Of a stretch of 64,000 bases of DNA, positions 53,301 to 63,264 are shown piece after piece. The position numbers and the translations under genes are program-made. This DNA comes from Tistlia consotensis USBA 355 (GTDB lineage Bacteria; Pseudomonadota; Alphaproteobacteria; Kiloniellales; DSM-21159), in the NCBI RefSeq assembly GCF_900177295.1, contig NZ_FWZX01000027.1:1-64000 (forward strand). The letters run 5' to 3'. How positions within the stretch are numbered: the stretch's first letter is position 1; the number at the start of each line of letters is the position of its first letter. The notes below the pieces were generated by a model. It saw only the letters and a list, made by a program, of their open reading frames with translations, did not search any database and was not told the origin of the DNA.

Positions 53301-53648
53301 TCAGCTGCGATCCATCTTGATGATCTCGGTCATGGTCACGCCGAGACGGTCCTCGACCACCACGACCTCGCCGCGCGCGACCAGCCGGTTGTTGACGTAG
53401 ATGTCGATCGCCTCGCCGACCTTGCGGTCGAGCTCGACGACGGCGCCGCGGCCGAGCTTGAGCAGCTGGCTGACCTGCATGGTCGCCTTGCCGAGCACGG
53501 CCGAGACCTGGACCGGGATGTCGTAGACCGCCTCCAGCTCCTTCGAGCTGCTCGGCGGCGGCGTGCGGTCGTCCTCGATGACCTCCTCGGGCAGCTGGTT
53601 GTCCATCTCCTCGAGGTCGGTCAGGTCGAGATTGTCGGTTCCGGGCAT
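53301..53648 (-). CDS. fliN: Flagellar motor switch protein FliN
   Basis: A 115-residue protein with an acidic N-terminal region (residues 1-38) and the SpoA/FliN domain: VYDIPVQVSAVLGKATMQVSQLLKLGRGAVVELDRKVGEAIDIYVNNRLVARGEVVVVEDRLGVTM, split here as residues about 41-108. It forms the C-ring with FliG (and FliM, not in the window). The ATG at 53648 has a ribosome site GAGGAGGCAAGC upstream; a longer in-frame start would add an Arg/Pro-rich piece overlapping fliH. Confidence 0.95.
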   Translation of the reverse strand: MPGTDNLDLTDLEEMDNQLPEEVIEDDRTPPPSSSKELEAVYDIPVQVSAVLGKATMQVSQLLKLGRGAVVELDRKVGEAIDIYVNNRLVARGEVVVVEDRLGVTMTEIIKMDRS

Positions 53649-53658
53649 GCTTGCCTCC

Positions 53659-54354
53659 TCACTCAACGGGTTGCGCCGGCGGCGCGGCCGGCTCCACGGT
53701 CTCCGCGCTGGCGGCGACCGCATGGGACAGGATCTCCTCGATCTCGGCCCAGAGGCGACGGCCGTTCCGTTCGCCGCCGCCGTCGGCCCACTCGATGCGG
53801 GCGTCGCCGGGGCCGAGGTCGTCGTCGGCCAGCAGGACCACGCGGCCCTCGTAGGCCGCTTCGAGCTTCAGGCCGTCCATGCGTCCGCGCAGCTCGTCGA
53901 GCAGGGCGTCGGGAGCACGGACGACGACGCGGGGCTCCTCGTGCAGCCGCTCCAGGCAGCTGCGCACCAGGGCCTCGATCTCGCCCAGGCCGTGGCGCTC
54001 GCTGAGCGCGGGGAACAGCTTGCCCAGCACGGTCATGGCGCTCTCCAGCACCTCGACCAGGGCCGCGTCGCGGCGGCCGTCGAGCTGCTGCAGGGACTGC
54101 CTCATGCGCTCGGCGAACAGCGCCATCGCCTGGGCGCCGGCCGCCTCGGCGGTGCCGCGGGCCTCGTCCAGCGCCTCCTCGCGGCCAAGCTGGTAGCCTT
54201 CCAGCCGGGCCGCCTCGCGCGCCGCCTGCAGCTCCTCCTCGGAGAAGCTCGGCGGCGGCGGCGCGGCCGGTTCCGGCTCGGCGCGACGCTTCTCGGCCCG
54301 GTGAACCTCCGGGTCGAAGCTGGTGTCGAAGAGGAACTTGCGGACGTTGCCCAT
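53659..54354 (-). CDS. fliH: Flagellar assembly protein FliH
   Basis: A 231-residue protein: start MGNVRKFLFDTSFDPEVHR, a Pro-rich stretch and FSEEELQAAREAARLEGYQLGREEALDEARG (GxxxG helix of FliH), and a C-terminal domain with DALLDELRGRMDGLKLEAAYEGRVVLLADDDLGPGDARIEWADGG (split over 145-195). FliH holds FliI at the export gate and C-ring. Between fliG and fliN in the operon, which fits. Confidence 0.9.
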   Translation of the reverse strand: MGNVRKFLFDTSFDPEVHRAEKRRAEPEPAAPPPPSFSEEELQAAREAARLEGYQLGREEALDEARGTAEAAGAQAMALFAERMRQSLQQLDGRRDAALVEVLESAMTVLGKLFPALSERHGLGEIEALVRSCLERLHEEPRVVVRAPDALLDELRGRMDGLKLEAAYEGRVVLLADDDLGPGDARIEWADGGGERNGRRLWAEIEEILSHAVAASAETVEPAAPPAQPVE

Positions 54355-54370
54355 GGCGCTGCGAGGCCGG

Positions 54371-55399
54371 TCAGTAGACCAGCTCGTCGTCCCCCTTGCT
54401 GTCGACGATGACGATCTCGCCCTTGGCGGCGAGGTCCTTGGCGGCCTGGACGATGGCGAGCTGCGCCTCGTCGACGTCGCGCAGGCGGACCGGGCCCATC
54501 GAGGCCATGTCCTCCTTCATGATCTTGGCGGCGCGCTCGGACATGTTGGAGAAGAAGGTCTCGCGCAGGCCTTCCGAGGCGCCCTTGAGGGCGATGCCCA
54601 GCTTGTCCTTCTCGATCGAGCGCAGCAGCGTCTGGATGCCGCCCGAGTCGAGCTTGCTGAGGTCCTCGAAGGTGAACATCAGGGCACGGATGCGCTCGGC
54701 CGACTCGCGGTTGCGCTCCTCGAGCGCGGTCAGGAAGCGGCTCTCCATGTTGCGGTCGAGACAGTTGAAGATCTCGGCCATCATCTCGTGGCTGTCGCGC
54801 CGGTTGGTGCGCGCCAGGTTGCTCATGAACTCGTTGCGGAGCGTGCGCTCGACGTCGTCGAGCACCTCCTTCTGCACCGCCTCCATGCGCAGCATGCGCA
54901 TGACCACTTCCAGGGCGAAGGGCTCCGGCAGCATCGCGAGCACGCGCGAGGCGTGCTCGGCCTTGATCTTCGAGAGCACCACCGCGACGGTCTGCGGGTA
55001 CTCGTTCTTCAGGTAGTTGGCGAGGACCGTCTCGTTGACGTTGCCGAGCTTGTCCCACATCGTGCGGCCGGCCGGGCCGCGGATGTCCTCCATGATGGAC
55101 TCGACCTTGTCCTTGTCGAGCACCTTGAGCAGCAGGCGCTCGGTCGAGTCGAAGTTGCCGACCAGCGAGCCGGTCGAGGAGATACCCTCGGCGAACTCGA
55201 CGAACAGCCGCTCGACGATCGACGACGAGACGGTGCCGAGGTTCGCCATCGTCTGCGACAGCTCCTTGATCTCCTCGTCGTCCATCAGGGTGAAGATGCG
55301 CGCGGCGTTCTCCTCGCCGACCGACATCAGCAGCACGGCGGCCTTCTCGGGGCCGGAGAGGGAGCGGTAATCCTCGCGCAGGCGCATGGCAGGAGGCAT
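54371..55399 (-). CDS. fliG: Flagellar motor switch protein FliG
   Basis: A 342-residue rotor protein: N-terminal [38 protein letters not shown], the middle domain with [28 protein letters not shown] and the C-terminal domain with [33 protein letters not shown], which holds the charged torque helix (about 285-305). It couples the C-ring to the MotA stator. It starts 57 bp after fliF. Confidence 0.97.
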   Translation of the reverse strand: MPPAMRLREDYRSLSGPEKAAVLLMSVGEENAARIFTLMDDEEIKELSQTMANLGTVSSSIVERLFVEFAEGISSTGSLVGNFDSTERLLLKVLDKDKVESIMEDIRGPAGRTMWDKLGNVNETVLANYLKNEYPQTVAVVLSKIKAEHASRVLAMLPEPFALEVVMRMLRMEAVQKEVLDDVERTLRNEFMSNLARTNRRDSHEMMAEIFNCLDRNMESRFLTALEERNRESAERIRALMFTFEDLSKLDSGGIQTLLRSIEKDKLGIALKGASEGLRETFFSNMSERAAKIMKEDMASMGPVRLRDVDEAQLAIVQAAKDLAAKGEIVIVDSKGDDELVY

Positions 55400-55455
55400 G
55401 GGGGTGTTCGTCCTGGTGTTGGCGAATGGGGCTCGGGCGTTACGGAGCGATCGGA

Positions 55456-57222
55456 TCAGGTCTCTTGGTAGAGCCAGTTGCGCACGATGCTGACCGCCTC
55501 TTCCGGATGCTTCTCGACGATCTCGCTGATCTTGCGGATCGACGAGGCGCGGACGCGGCCTTCGACCTTGCTGATGTCGATCATCTGCTCGATGTCGTGC
55601 TCGCCGAGGCGGCCGAACTCGTCGGGCAGGCCGCCGCCGGTCTGGGTGGCGATCGCCGTCGAGCCGCGCCGTCCGCTGTCCGGCCCGCTCAGCAGGCCGG
55701 GCTGCCCGGACGGCCCGGTCAGGGCCGGCCGGCCGGCGCCGCCGGGACCGGCGATCGCGCCGCCCTGGGCCTCGCCGGCCAGCAGGCCGCCCATGTCGCC
55801 GGCGACGACCATCTGACGCTCCATCATGCGGCCGACCAGCGGGCGGATGACCAGCAGCAGGACCAGCACGGCGACGATGCCGAGCACCAGCATCTCCGCC
55901 ATCCGCATGATCTGGCGCTGGTCGAAGCCGAGCAGGACGCCGTCCGGCGCCGGGGTGCCGACCGCGTCGCTGGTCGAGGCGAACTGCAGGTTGGCGATCT
56001 CCAGCGTGTCGCCGCGCGCCGTGTCGATGCCCGCGGCGTTCTTCGCCAGGGCGGCCAGCTTCTTGAGCTCGTCGGCGCTGCGCGGCTGGTAGACCATCTT
56101 GCCGGAGGCGTCGGGCGCGTAGGTGCCGTTGACCAGCACCGCGACGGTCAGCCGGCGGACGACGCCACTCTCGCGCACGTGGGTCTTCACCGTGCGGCTG
56201 ATCTCGTAGTTGACCGTCTCCTCGGTGCGGTTCGTCGTCGAGGCGGTGCCGCTCGAGCCGAGCTGCGGCAGGTTGGCGTCGGGCAGGTTGCTGTTGACCG
56301 TGACCGCCTGCTCGCCGCCCTGGTTGTCCTTGGAGTTCTCCTCGACCGTCTGGGTCGAGCGCACGACCTGGCCGTCCGGGTCGTAGATCTCGGAGTTCTC
56401 GGTGACCCGGTCGAAGTCGAGCTCGGCCGAGACCTCGGCGCGCACGTTGCCGACGCCGACCGAGCGCTCGAGCAGCTGCTCGATCTGGGTCGCGAGGCGG
56501 CCTTCCATGTTGGCACGCATCTCCTGGGCGTTGCCGGCCGAGAAGGCGTTGTCGCCGAAGCGGTTGCGGGCCAGCAGGTTGCCCTGGTCGTCGATGACCG
56601 CGACCTCGTCGGGCTGCATCTCGGGAACCGCGGCGGCGACCAGCTGCTGGATCGCGGCGACCTGCTCGGACGACAGGCGGCGCGCGCCCTGCATGGTCAG
56701 CACGATCGAGGCCGAGGGCTTGTTGCGCTCGCGGCTGAACAGCTCGCGCTGCGGCAGCACCAGGTGCACACGCGCCTGGTGTACGCCCTCGATCGAGCGG
56801 ATGGTGCGCGCCAGCTCGCCCTCGAGCGCGCGCACGTGGTTGATGTTCTGCAGGAAGCTGGAGCTGCCCAGGCCCTCGGACTGGTCGAAGATCTCGTAGC
56901 CGATCGAGCCGCCGCTCGGCAGGCCCTTGCCGGCCATCTGCATGCGCACCCGCGCCACGTCCTCGGACGGCACCAGGATCCGCGTGCCGCCGCCAGCCAG
57001 CTGGTACTGCACGCCTTCGGCCTCGAGCTCGGTGACGATCTTCGAGCCCTCGGCGGGATCCAGGTCGCCATAGAGCAGCTGCATGTCCGGCGAGGTCATG
57101 CGGCCGGTGAAGTAGATGAAGAAGGCGAGGATCGCGGCCGCGACGCCGACCATCAGGCCGATGCGGAGCGGACCGAGACCGCGCAGGGTATCGAAGAAGC
57201 TGTTCACTGCCGGAGCGCCCAC
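55456..57222 (-). CDS. fliF: Flagellar MS-ring protein FliF
   Basis: A 588-residue protein with two membrane helices (about 25-45 and 430-455) and the periplasmic ring-building domains between them: [63 protein letters not shown] (split over 72-135). The C-terminal tail (about 540-588: [23 protein letters not shown]...) binds FliG. First gene of the chassis operon that continues to the FliK-like gene. The start is GTG at 57222; another GTG lies five codons on (57207). Confidence 0.96.
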   Translation of the reverse strand: MGAPAVNSFFDTLRGLGPLRIGLMVGVAAAILAFFIYFTGRMTSPDMQLLYGDLDPAEGSKIVTELEAEGVQYQLAGGGTRILVPSEDVARVRMQMAGKGLPSGGSIGYEIFDQSEGLGSSSFLQNINHVRALEGELARTIRSIEGVHQARVHLVLPQRELFSRERNKPSASIVLTMQGARRLSSEQVAAIQQLVAAAVPEMQPDEVAVIDDQGNLLARNRFGDNAFSAGNAQEMRANMEGRLATQIEQLLERSVGVGNVRAEVSAELDFDRVTENSEIYDPDGQVVRSTQTVEENSKDNQGGEQAVTVNSNLPDANLPQLGSSGTASTTNRTEETVNYEISRTVKTHVRESGVVRRLTVAVLVNGTYAPDASGKMVYQPRSADELKKLAALAKNAAGIDTARGDTLEIANLQFASTSDAVGTPAPDGVLLGFDQRQIMRMAEMLVLGIVAVLVLLLVIRPLVGRMMERQMVVAGDMGGLLAGEAQGGAIAGPGGAGRPALTGPSGQPGLLSGPDSGRRGSTAIATQTGGGLPDEFGRLGEHDIEQMIDISKVEGRVRASSIRKISEIVEKHPEEAVSIVRNWLYQET

Positions 57223-57307
57223 CGCTTCAGGGTTGTCGCGTCGCGCGGCACAACCGGCCCGCGCAGCGATACCCTAGGGCGCTTGGGGTAAAGGCGAGGT
57301 TAACCGG

Positions 57308-57344
57308 CGGAAAAAATTGCCTAGTAGCCCGGCAATTTTTTCCG
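57308..57344 (-). terminator. 14-bp perfect inverted repeat with A/T runs between sciP and fliF
   Basis: CGGAAAAAATTGCC (57308-57321) pairs perfectly with GGCAATTTTTTCCG (57331-57344) around a 9-nt loop. The run of T in either direction suggests a bidirectional-type terminator; on the minus strand it would end the sciP transcript before fliF. The stem is AT-rich, so strength is uncertain. Confidence 0.65.
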
Positions 57345-57401
57345 GGCCTCGCGGCTTCCGGAAGGGCGGTGGTCCGGCCGGGGCGGCGCGGGCCGCGCGG
57401 G

Positions 57402-57743
57402 CTACTCCGCGGCGGCCGCGCTGGAGCCGGCGGCCGGCCGGCGCCGGTAGTCCTGCAGGCGCGTCGTGCGCAGGCCGCGCAGGCCGTGCGACTCGATCAG
57501 GCGCTGCCAGGAGACGAACTCCTCGACCGACAGGGTATAGCGCCGGCAGGCCTCCTCGAGGGAGATCAGGCCCGAGCGCACGCCGGCGACCACCTCGGCC
57601 TTGCGCCGGATCACCCAGCGCTTGGTGTCGGGCGGCGGCAGGTCGTCCAGCGACAGAGGCATGCCGTCGGGGCCGATCACGTGGGACGGCCGCTCCCGGT
57701 CGGTCTCCGCCAGGGCGTTCCTACCTGGAGTCTGCGAACTCAT
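57402..57743 (-). CDS. sciP: CtrA inhibitor SciP (DUF1153)
   Basis: A 113-residue helix-turn-helix protein matching DUF1153: HVIGPDGMPLSLDDLPPPDTKRWVIRRKAEVVAGVRSGLISLEEACRRYTLSVEEFVSWQ (split over residues 21-80). SciP binds CtrA or its target promoters and blocks transcription by CtrA in swarmer cells of Caulobacter. The C-terminus here has an Arg/Ala tail. The ATG at 57743 has CGGAG upstream and gives the usual start; a longer in-frame start at 57779 is less likely. A CtrA-like box is 55 bp upstream. Confidence 0.95.
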   Translation of the reverse strand: MSSQTPGRNALAETDRERPSHVIGPDGMPLSLDDLPPPDTKRWVIRRKAEVVAGVRSGLISLEEACRRYTLSVEEFVSWQRLIESHGLRGLRTTRLQDYRRRPAAGSSAAAAE

Positions 57744-57797
57744 CTGGCACTCCGCTACATGCAGTATCCATCTATCCACAGGCTACGAGGCGGGGGC

Positions 57798-57812
57798 TTA
57801 AAATTCTCTAAA
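57798..57812 (-). promoter_or_regulatory. Candidate CtrA box upstream of sciP
   Basis: On the minus strand TTTA-GAGAATT-TTAA matches the CtrA consensus TTAA-N7-TTAA with one mismatch. It lies 55 bp before the sciP ATG. Another half-site, TTAA at 57821, is close by. CtrA activating its own inhibitor would be the Caulobacter-like arrangement. Confidence 0.5.
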
Positions 57813-58025
57813 ATCAATGGTTAAGGGAGAAATTGCATAAAATGCCCGCAGGCCTTGCAGGGCGCGCCTCCGGCGACGGCCGAAGGCCCGCCGCGGGGAC
57901 GACGGGCCGGAATGCCGGAGAGGCGAGGAAAAGCTCGACCCGGCCGCTACCCTCCTGGCGGTCGGCCGGGTCGGCGGGACCCCGGGTTTCACCCCGGAAT
58001 CGGGCCGGACGAAGCAGCGATCGGA

Positions 58026-59288
58026 TCAGCGGCCGATCCGGATCAGCTCGTCCAGCATCTGGTCGGCCGTGGTGATGACCTTGGCGCTCGCCGAGTAGGC
58101 GCGCTGGGTCACGATCATGTTGGTGAACTCCTCGGCCAGGTCGACGTTCGAGGCCTCCAGGGCGCCCGGCGCGATCTTGCCGGCGCCGCCCGAGTTGGCG
58201 CCGGTCAGGGTCACGTCGCCCGAGTTGCTGGTCTGGATGTAGGCGTTGCCGTCGCGCGCGCCGAGCCCGTCGGGGTTGGAGAACTGCGCGACCGGGATCT
58301 TGTAGATGTCCTTGGTCTCGCCGTTGTCGAACAGCGCCGTGACGATGCCGTCCTCGCTGATCGTGACGCCGGAGTACTCGCCGAAGCGCACGCCGTTCTG
58401 CTCGATCTTGCCCAGCGAGAACTGGCCGGAGAACTGCGTGATGCCGCCGATCTCGCCGACCGTGCCGATGTCCATCGCGATCGTCGAGTTGGTGGCGCCG
58501 CCGGTCGTCCAGGTGATGCCGATGTTGGGCGCGGTGATCGCCGTCGGCACGCCGTTGCCGTCGAAGGTGATCGAGCCGGTGCCGCCCGAGGTCACGGTGC
58601 CGCTGGTCGTCGTCGTGCCGGCCAGCACCGGGTCGTTGACCGCATAGGTCCAGCTGTTGGAAGCGGCCTTGGTGAAGGTCAGGGTCATGTCGTGGGCGTT
58701 GCCCAGCGAGTCGTAGACCTGCACCGAGATGTCCTGGGTGTCGCCGACCGCTGCCGTCGAGGGCAGGTTGGCGCCGATCTGCGCCGTCGTCGTCGCGCTC
58801 GCCGTGCCCGACAGGTTGGCGATGTTGACGGTCTTCAGCGAAGACAGCACCGAGGTGTTGCCGATCGGATTGCCGTTGCTGTCGAGCTGCCAGCCCTGCA
58901 GGTAGTAGCCGGCGGTGTTCTTCAGGTTGCCGCTGGCGTCGCGGGTGAACGAGCCGGCGCGGGTGAAGAGGTAGTCGTCGCCGAGGCCCGGGGTCGCGCT
59001 CTCGTTGACCACGAAGAAGCCGTTGCCGGAAATCGCGATGTCGGTGCCCGAGGCGGAGGACTGCAGCAGGCCCTGCTTCTCGAGCTGCTGGGCCGGCTTC
59101 GCCCGCACGCCGCCCGGCGTGTAGACGTCCTTGTTGATCGACTGGGTGACCAGCGTCGCGAACTGCGCCTGGGTCGACTTGTAGCCGACGGTGTTCACGT
59201 TCGAGATGTTGTCGGAGATCATCCCGAGTGCGCGGCTCTGGGCGTTCAGGCCCGAGACACCGGAGAACATCGCGCCGTAGATGGACAT
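58026..59288 (-). CDS. flgE: Flagellar hook protein FlgE
   Basis: A 420-residue hook subunit. N-terminal rod-like helix SIYGAMFSGVSGLNAQSRALGMISDNISNVNTVGYKSTQAQF (split over 2-43), central Thr/Gly/Asp-rich beta domains, and the C-terminal SNVDLAEEFTNMIVTQRAYSASAKVITTADQMLDELI which pairs with the N-terminal helix. These are the flg_bb_rod hallmarks. It lies 65 bp after flgD. The 282 bp that follow before sciP hold only a GC-rich hairpin-prone stretch (57870-58000). Confidence 0.97.
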   Translation of the reverse strand: MSIYGAMFSGVSGLNAQSRALGMISDNISNVNTVGYKSTQAQFATLVTQSINKDVYTPGGVRAKPAQQLEKQGLLQSSASGTDIAISGNGFFVVNESATPGLGDDYLFTRAGSFTRDASGNLKNTAGYYLQGWQLDSNGNPIGNTSVLSSLKTVNIANLSGTASATTTAQIGANLPSTAAVGDTQDISVQVYDSLGNAHDMTLTFTKAASNSWTYAVNDPVLAGTTTTSGTVTSGGTGSITFDGNGVPTAITAPNIGITWTTGGATNSTIAMDIGTVGEIGGITQFSGQFSLGKIEQNGVRFGEYSGVTISEDGIVTALFDNGETKDIYKIPVAQFSNPDGLGARDGNAYIQTSNSGDVTLTGANSGGAGKIAPGALEASNVDLAEEFTNMIVTQRAYSASAKVITTADQMLDELIRIGR

Positions 59289-59353
59289 GGTTCGCTTCTC
59301 CTGTTGGCGCGGCTCGGCCGCGCCCGTTTGCGAAGGGGCCTGCGGGCTGTGCG

Positions 59354-60031
59354 CTACGCGCTGGCCGGTTCGTGGATCGACTTGACCTGGTCGAGCGGGA
59401 CGGCGGTGTCGCCGATCATCAGCTGCAGGATGCCGTCGATGGTCTGGACGCCGGTGACCGTGCCCGAGGTGTAGGTCGTCGCGTCGACCGTCTTGCCGTC
59501 GGCGTCGGCCGCCCGGACCTGGATGGTGTAGCTGCCGTCGGGCAGGGTGTTGCCGTTGTCGTCGGTGCCGTCCCAGACCAGGTCGTGGCGGCCGGCCTCG
59601 GTCGGGCCCGCGACCTTGCGGACGGTCTTGCCGCTGCTGTCGGTCAGCAGGATCTCGACCTTGTCGGCGGCCTTCGCCAGCTCGTAGCTGACCGGCGCGC
59701 TGCCGTTCGACAGGCCGACCTTGGTGCCTTCGCCCTCGATGCTCTTGCCGAGGAAGCCGACCGCCTGGGCGGCCTGGTTGGTGGTCTGGCCGGACAGCAG
59801 CTGGTCGAGCTTGTCGTTGGTCTTGATCTGCTGCTCGACGCCGCTGAAGCTGACCAGCTGGTCGGTGAACTTCGCGCTGTCCATCGGGTCGAGCGGGTCC
59901 TGGTTCTTCAGCTGCGTGGTCAGCAGCACCAGGAAGTTGTCGAAGGTGTCCGACAGGCTCTTGCCGCCGGCGATCGTGCTGTTCTGCGAGCTGCTGCTCG
60001 TCTGCGACTGGGTCGTGCTGCTGACGTCCAT
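59354..60031 (-). CDS. flgD: Flagellar hook assembly scaffold FlgD
   Basis: A 225-residue hook cap protein: LSDTFDNFLVLLTTQLKNQDPLDPMDSAKFTDQLVSFSGVEQQIKTNDKLDQLL (split over 26-80) is the FlgD signature, and the C-terminal FlgD/Ig-like region has LVWDGTDDNGNTLPDGSYTIQVRAADADG. It is needed for hook polymerisation and removed at hook completion. It starts 10 bp after fliK and precedes flgE. Confidence 0.96.
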   Translation of the reverse strand: MDVSSTTQSQTSSSSQNSTIAGGKSLSDTFDNFLVLLTTQLKNQDPLDPMDSAKFTDQLVSFSGVEQQIKTNDKLDQLLSGQTTNQAAQAVGFLGKSIEGEGTKVGLSNGSAPVSYELAKAADKVEILLTDSSGKTVRKVAGPTEAGRHDLVWDGTDDNGNTLPDGSYTIQVRAADADGKTVDATTYTSGTVTGVQTIDGILQLMIGDTAVPLDQVKSIHEPASA

Positions 60032-60041
60032 GATCGTCTCC

Positions 60042-61535
60042 TCAGACCCGGATGTTCACGGCGCCGTCGTGCCGCGCATCGGCGCGCACCGGCTTCAGTT
60101 GCACCTCGCCGCCATCGGTCGGCGCGTCGTTGCGGCCCTGGGGCGTGCTCGGCATCTGCTGGGCGAAGCCCTGGCCCGAGCGCTGCTGCTGGCCGCCGCC
60201 CCGCAGGTCGAAGCTGATCGAGTTGCCGTCGGTCTGCAGGCCGGCGTTCTGCAGCGCCCGCTCGAGGCCGCGGCTGTCCCGCTGCAGGAGGTCCATGGTG
60301 TCCTTGCGCTCGGCGTGCAGCACCGCGCGGACCGGTCCGTCGCCGCCGAGGTCGAGCTTGATGTCGACCCGCCCGAGCTCGGCCGGATGGAGCTGGATGG
60401 TCAGGCGGTCCTTGCCGAGCGAGAGCGCCTTGTGCATCTGCACGGCGACCTGGTCGGCGAGCGGCGCCTGGGCGGGCGGCGTCGGGGTGGCGGGGGCCGT
60501 GGCGGCCGCCGTCTGGGGAGCCTGGACGCGGGCCGCGTCGGCGCCGGCGGGCAGCAGGATGTCGCTGCCGCTGGCGGGCTGCAGCACCTGCGTCTTGCCG
60601 CCCGGGCCCTGATCCTGGCTGTTGGCGGCGGCCCCGTCGACGAGGCCGGCGAAGGCCTTGGCGGCGAGTCCGTCGGCACCCTTTGCTGCGGCCTGCGGCC
60701 CGGCCTTGTGCGCCTCGGCGGCCGCGGAGCCCTGGCTGCCGGCCTGGCCCGACGGGTCGGCCTGGCCCGAGCCGCTGGGCGAGGCGGCAAGGCTGGCGGC
60801 CAGCGCGGTGTTGCCCGAAAGCGCGGCGCGCGGCGGCTGGGATGCGGTATCGAGCCGGACCTGGGCGCGCGGCGAGCCGTCCTGGCCGGGCAGGCGGAAG
60901 CTGCCGGCGGCCGCGGCCGGCGCCGAAGCGGCGGCGGCCTGCTGCAGCGCCTGGCCGGCGGCTTGCTGGAGGGGCTGGCCCGGGGCCTGGCCGGTGGCCT
61001 GGCGGGCGGTTTCGAGGCCGGCGCCCGTCTGGATCGGTGCCGCCTGGGCCGCGCCCGCCTGCTGGCCGGCGAGCGGCTGCTGGGCCGGCGGCTGCGCGGC
61101 CTGCTGCGCGGCGCCCGCGGCCTGCGTCTGCGCCGGCTGGCCGGCCTGTCCGGCCGCCTCGCCTGCAGCCTGGGCGGCCTCCGCCGCGTCCGCCTTGCCG
61201 TCGTCCTTGTGCTTCGGCTTGGGCGTGGCACTGCCGGCGGCCTCGGCAGCGGCGGCGCCGCTGCGGTCGTCGTTCTGGGCGTCGCTCTTGGCGTCGTTCT
61301 TCTTCGAGTCCGCCTTGCGGTCGCCCGTCCGGTCGTGCCGGGTCGATGCGTCTGCAGCGGCGGTGTCGTCCCGCCCGTCGTCCTGGCGCGGCTGCTTCGC
61401 CGGCGCCGGCGTGTCCGTGCTCTTCCCGGCCATCGTGCCGAGCAGGGCGGCGAAGCCCTTGTCGCTCGAGGACTTGCCGGACTCGGCGCGGTCCTGGGGA
61501 CGGGGAGTGGAGGCGGGGACGGCCTGGATGTCCAT
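60042..61535 (-). CDS. fliK: Flagellar hook-length control protein FliK
   Basis: A 497-residue protein. The N-terminal 360 residues are low complexity (Ala, Gln, Gly, Pro, Asp, Lys), as expected of a molecular ruler. The C-terminal Flg_hook domain (about 385-465) includes QMHKALSLGKDRLTIQLHPAELGRVDIKLDLGGDGPVRAVLHAERKDTMDLLQRDSRGLERALQNAGL, shown here as motif SLGKDRLTIQLHPAELGRVD. It switches export from hook to filament subunits by contacting FlhB. It precedes flgD-flgE. Confidence 0.95.
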   Translation of the reverse strand: MDIQAVPASTPRPQDRAESGKSSSDKGFAALLGTMAGKSTDTPAPAKQPRQDDGRDDTAAADASTRHDRTGDRKADSKKNDAKSDAQNDDRSGAAAAEAAGSATPKPKHKDDGKADAAEAAQAAGEAAGQAGQPAQTQAAGAAQQAAQPPAQQPLAGQQAGAAQAAPIQTGAGLETARQATGQAPGQPLQQAAGQALQQAAAASAPAAAAGSFRLPGQDGSPRAQVRLDTASQPPRAALSGNTALAASLAASPSGSGQADPSGQAGSQGSAAAEAHKAGPQAAAKGADGLAAKAFAGLVDGAAANSQDQGPGGKTQVLQPASGSDILLPAGADAARVQAPQTAAATAPATPTPPAQAPLADQVAVQMHKALSLGKDRLTIQLHPAELGRVDIKLDLGGDGPVRAVLHAERKDTMDLLQRDSRGLERALQNAGLQTDGNSISFDLRGGGQQQRSGQGFAQQMPSTPQGRNDAPTDGGEVQLKPVRADARHDGAVNIRV

Positions 61536-61629
61536 CGTGGATCGCTCGTCAGTTGGGACGCGTCGACCGTCCTGGCCGATCGCGTGGAAACTACCTGTCG
61601 GATCGCGTGCCCGGGCGGAACCCGGCGGC

Positions 61630-62028
61630 TCAGGCCGCCGGGCTCACCGGGCTGCCGGCCTCGATCTGGCGATCGAGCTCGTGCCAGGAGTCGCGCAGCG
61701 GCAGCAGCAGCCGGATGGCGTCCTCGGCGGTCTCGACGTCGTTGTAGACGTTGATGCGCTGCAGCCGCGGGATCAGGAAGCTGTAGAGCCGGCCGAGGTT
61801 GTCCGCGACCTCGCCGCCCTGCTCGTGGTCGAGGCAGAGGTAGAGGGTGGCGAGCAGCTCGCTGGCGCTGTTGACCGCGTTGCAGCGGGCCTCGATGTCC
61901 TTGCGGTGGATCGCCTGGATCGAGGCGCGCAGAGCGCCGATCGTCTCGTCGTAGAGCGTGACGACCAGCCGGCTCGGCGGCAGGGACAGCAGCTCCTCGC
62001 TGCGCAGGGGGGTGGCGTCCATGGCCAT
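61630..62028 (-). CDS. fliS: Flagellin export chaperone FliS
   Basis: A 132-residue all-helical chaperone: LPPSRLVVTLYDETIGALRASIQAIHRKDIEARCNAVNSASELLATLYLCLDHEQGGEVADNLGRLYSFLIPRL (split over 17-90) follows the FliS pattern. It binds the flagellin C-terminus and prevents early polymerisation. It is directly downstream of the flagellin gene (75 bp gap). A second FliS-like gene is at the window's right edge. Start ATG at 62028 or 62022. Confidence 0.93.
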   Translation of the reverse strand: MAMDATPLRSEELLSLPPSRLVVTLYDETIGALRASIQAIHRKDIEARCNAVNSASELLATLYLCLDHEQGGEVADNLGRLYSFLIPRLQRINVYNDVETAEDAIRLLLPLRDSWHELDRQIEAGSPVSPAA

Positions 62029-62103
62029 GACGGTTCTCCTTCGGGGACCTGGCGGGACGGCTCGCCGACCGGGTTGGCGGTCAGCCCTCCGTCCGGACGG
62101 TGG

Positions 62104-63264
62104 TTACTGGAAGAGCTTCATCAGGCTCTGCGGCAGCTGGTTGGCCTGTGCCAGCATCGACACGCCGGCCTGCACCAGGATCTGCTTCGAGGTGAAGTTC
62201 GACATCTCCGACGCGACGTCGAGGTCGAGCAGGGCCGAACGGGCCGACTCGGTGTTCTCGACGGTGGTCGCGATGTTGGCCGAGGCGAACTCGATGCGGT
62301 TCTGGCTGGCACCGAGCAGGGCCCGGTTCTGCGCCAGGGCGTCGATCGCCGTCGAGACCTGGCCGATCGCCGCGTCGGCGTTCGACTGGGTGTCGATCGT
62401 CGCGGTGTCGAGGCCGGAGGCCAGGTCGGCCGTCTTCGCCGAGGCCAGGTTGATCGTCACCGAGTCGGAGGCGTCGACGCCGGTGCCGACCTTGAACTCC
62501 AGGGACAGCGAGCTCGAGGTGCCGCCGCTGACCAGGAACTTGTTGTTCGCCGAGATGTCGGTGGTGTCGTCGAACTGCGAGTTCAGCTGGATCGTCAGGC
62601 CGGCGCCCTGGATCACCACGTCCCGGAAGTTGCCGGGGGTGGGAGCCGACAGGCCGGCCTCGGAGGTGTAGGAGATGCCGGTGACGTCGTTGGTGACCGT
62701 GAACTGGTCGGTCGTCGAGTTGTAGGCGACGGTGACCGAGTCGGTGGCCGAGAAGGCGCCGGTGTTGCTCGAGAAGGCGAACTGCTCGATGCCGTCGTTC
62801 TGGCCGATGTTCGCGCCCAGGGTGCCGGCGGAGAAGCTGTTCGAGCCGTTCAGCAGCTTGGTGCTGTTGAAGTCGGTGTCGTCGGCGATACGGTCGATTT
62901 CCGAGCGCAGCGCCGTGAACTCCTGGTTCAGCATGCCGCGCTCGGTGTCCGACAGCTGGCCCGAGCTGGCCTGGACGGACAGCGACTTCATGCGCACCAG
63001 GATGTCGCTGATGCGGCTCATCGCACCGTCGGCGATCTGCAGCATCGAGACGGCCTGGCCGGCGTTGACCTGGGCCTGCTGCAGGGCGCTGACCTCGGCC
63101 TTCAGGCGCGAGCCGATGGCCAGCGAGGCGGCGTCGTCCTTGGCGGACAGCACGCGGGTGCCGGCCGACAGCTTGGCGACGGAGTTCGACGCTTCCATGT
63201 CGGACATCGCCAGGTGGCGATGCGCGACGTTGGCCGCGAAGTTTGAAATGACGTTGAGAGGCAT
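62104..63264 (-). CDS. fliC: Flagellin
   Basis: A 386-residue flagellin. The D0/D1 N-terminal helices are VISNFAANVAHRHLAMSDMEASNSVAKLSAGTRVLSAKDDAASLAIGSRLKAEVSAL (split over 4-62) and the following ADGAMSRISDILVRMKSLSVQ. The variable middle (about 140-270) is Thr/Asp/Ser-rich, and C-terminal helices include IDALAQNRALLGASQNRIEFASANI and SKQILVQAGVSMLAQANQLPQSL. The end KLFQ replaces the more common VLSLLR. A consensus sigma-54 promoter lies about 155 bp upstream. FliS follows. Confidence 0.97.
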   Translation of the reverse strand: MPLNVISNFAANVAHRHLAMSDMEASNSVAKLSAGTRVLSAKDDAASLAIGSRLKAEVSALQQAQVNAGQAVSMLQIADGAMSRISDILVRMKSLSVQASSGQLSDTERGMLNQEFTALRSEIDRIADDTDFNSTKLLNGSNSFSAGTLGANIGQNDGIEQFAFSSNTGAFSATDSVTVAYNSTTDQFTVTNDVTGISYTSEAGLSAPTPGNFRDVVIQGAGLTIQLNSQFDDTTDISANNKFLVSGGTSSSLSLEFKVGTGVDASDSVTINLASAKTADLASGLDTATIDTQSNADAAIGQVSTAIDALAQNRALLGASQNRIEFASANIATTVENTESARSALLDLDVASEMSNFTSKQILVQAGVSMLAQANQLPQSLMKLFQ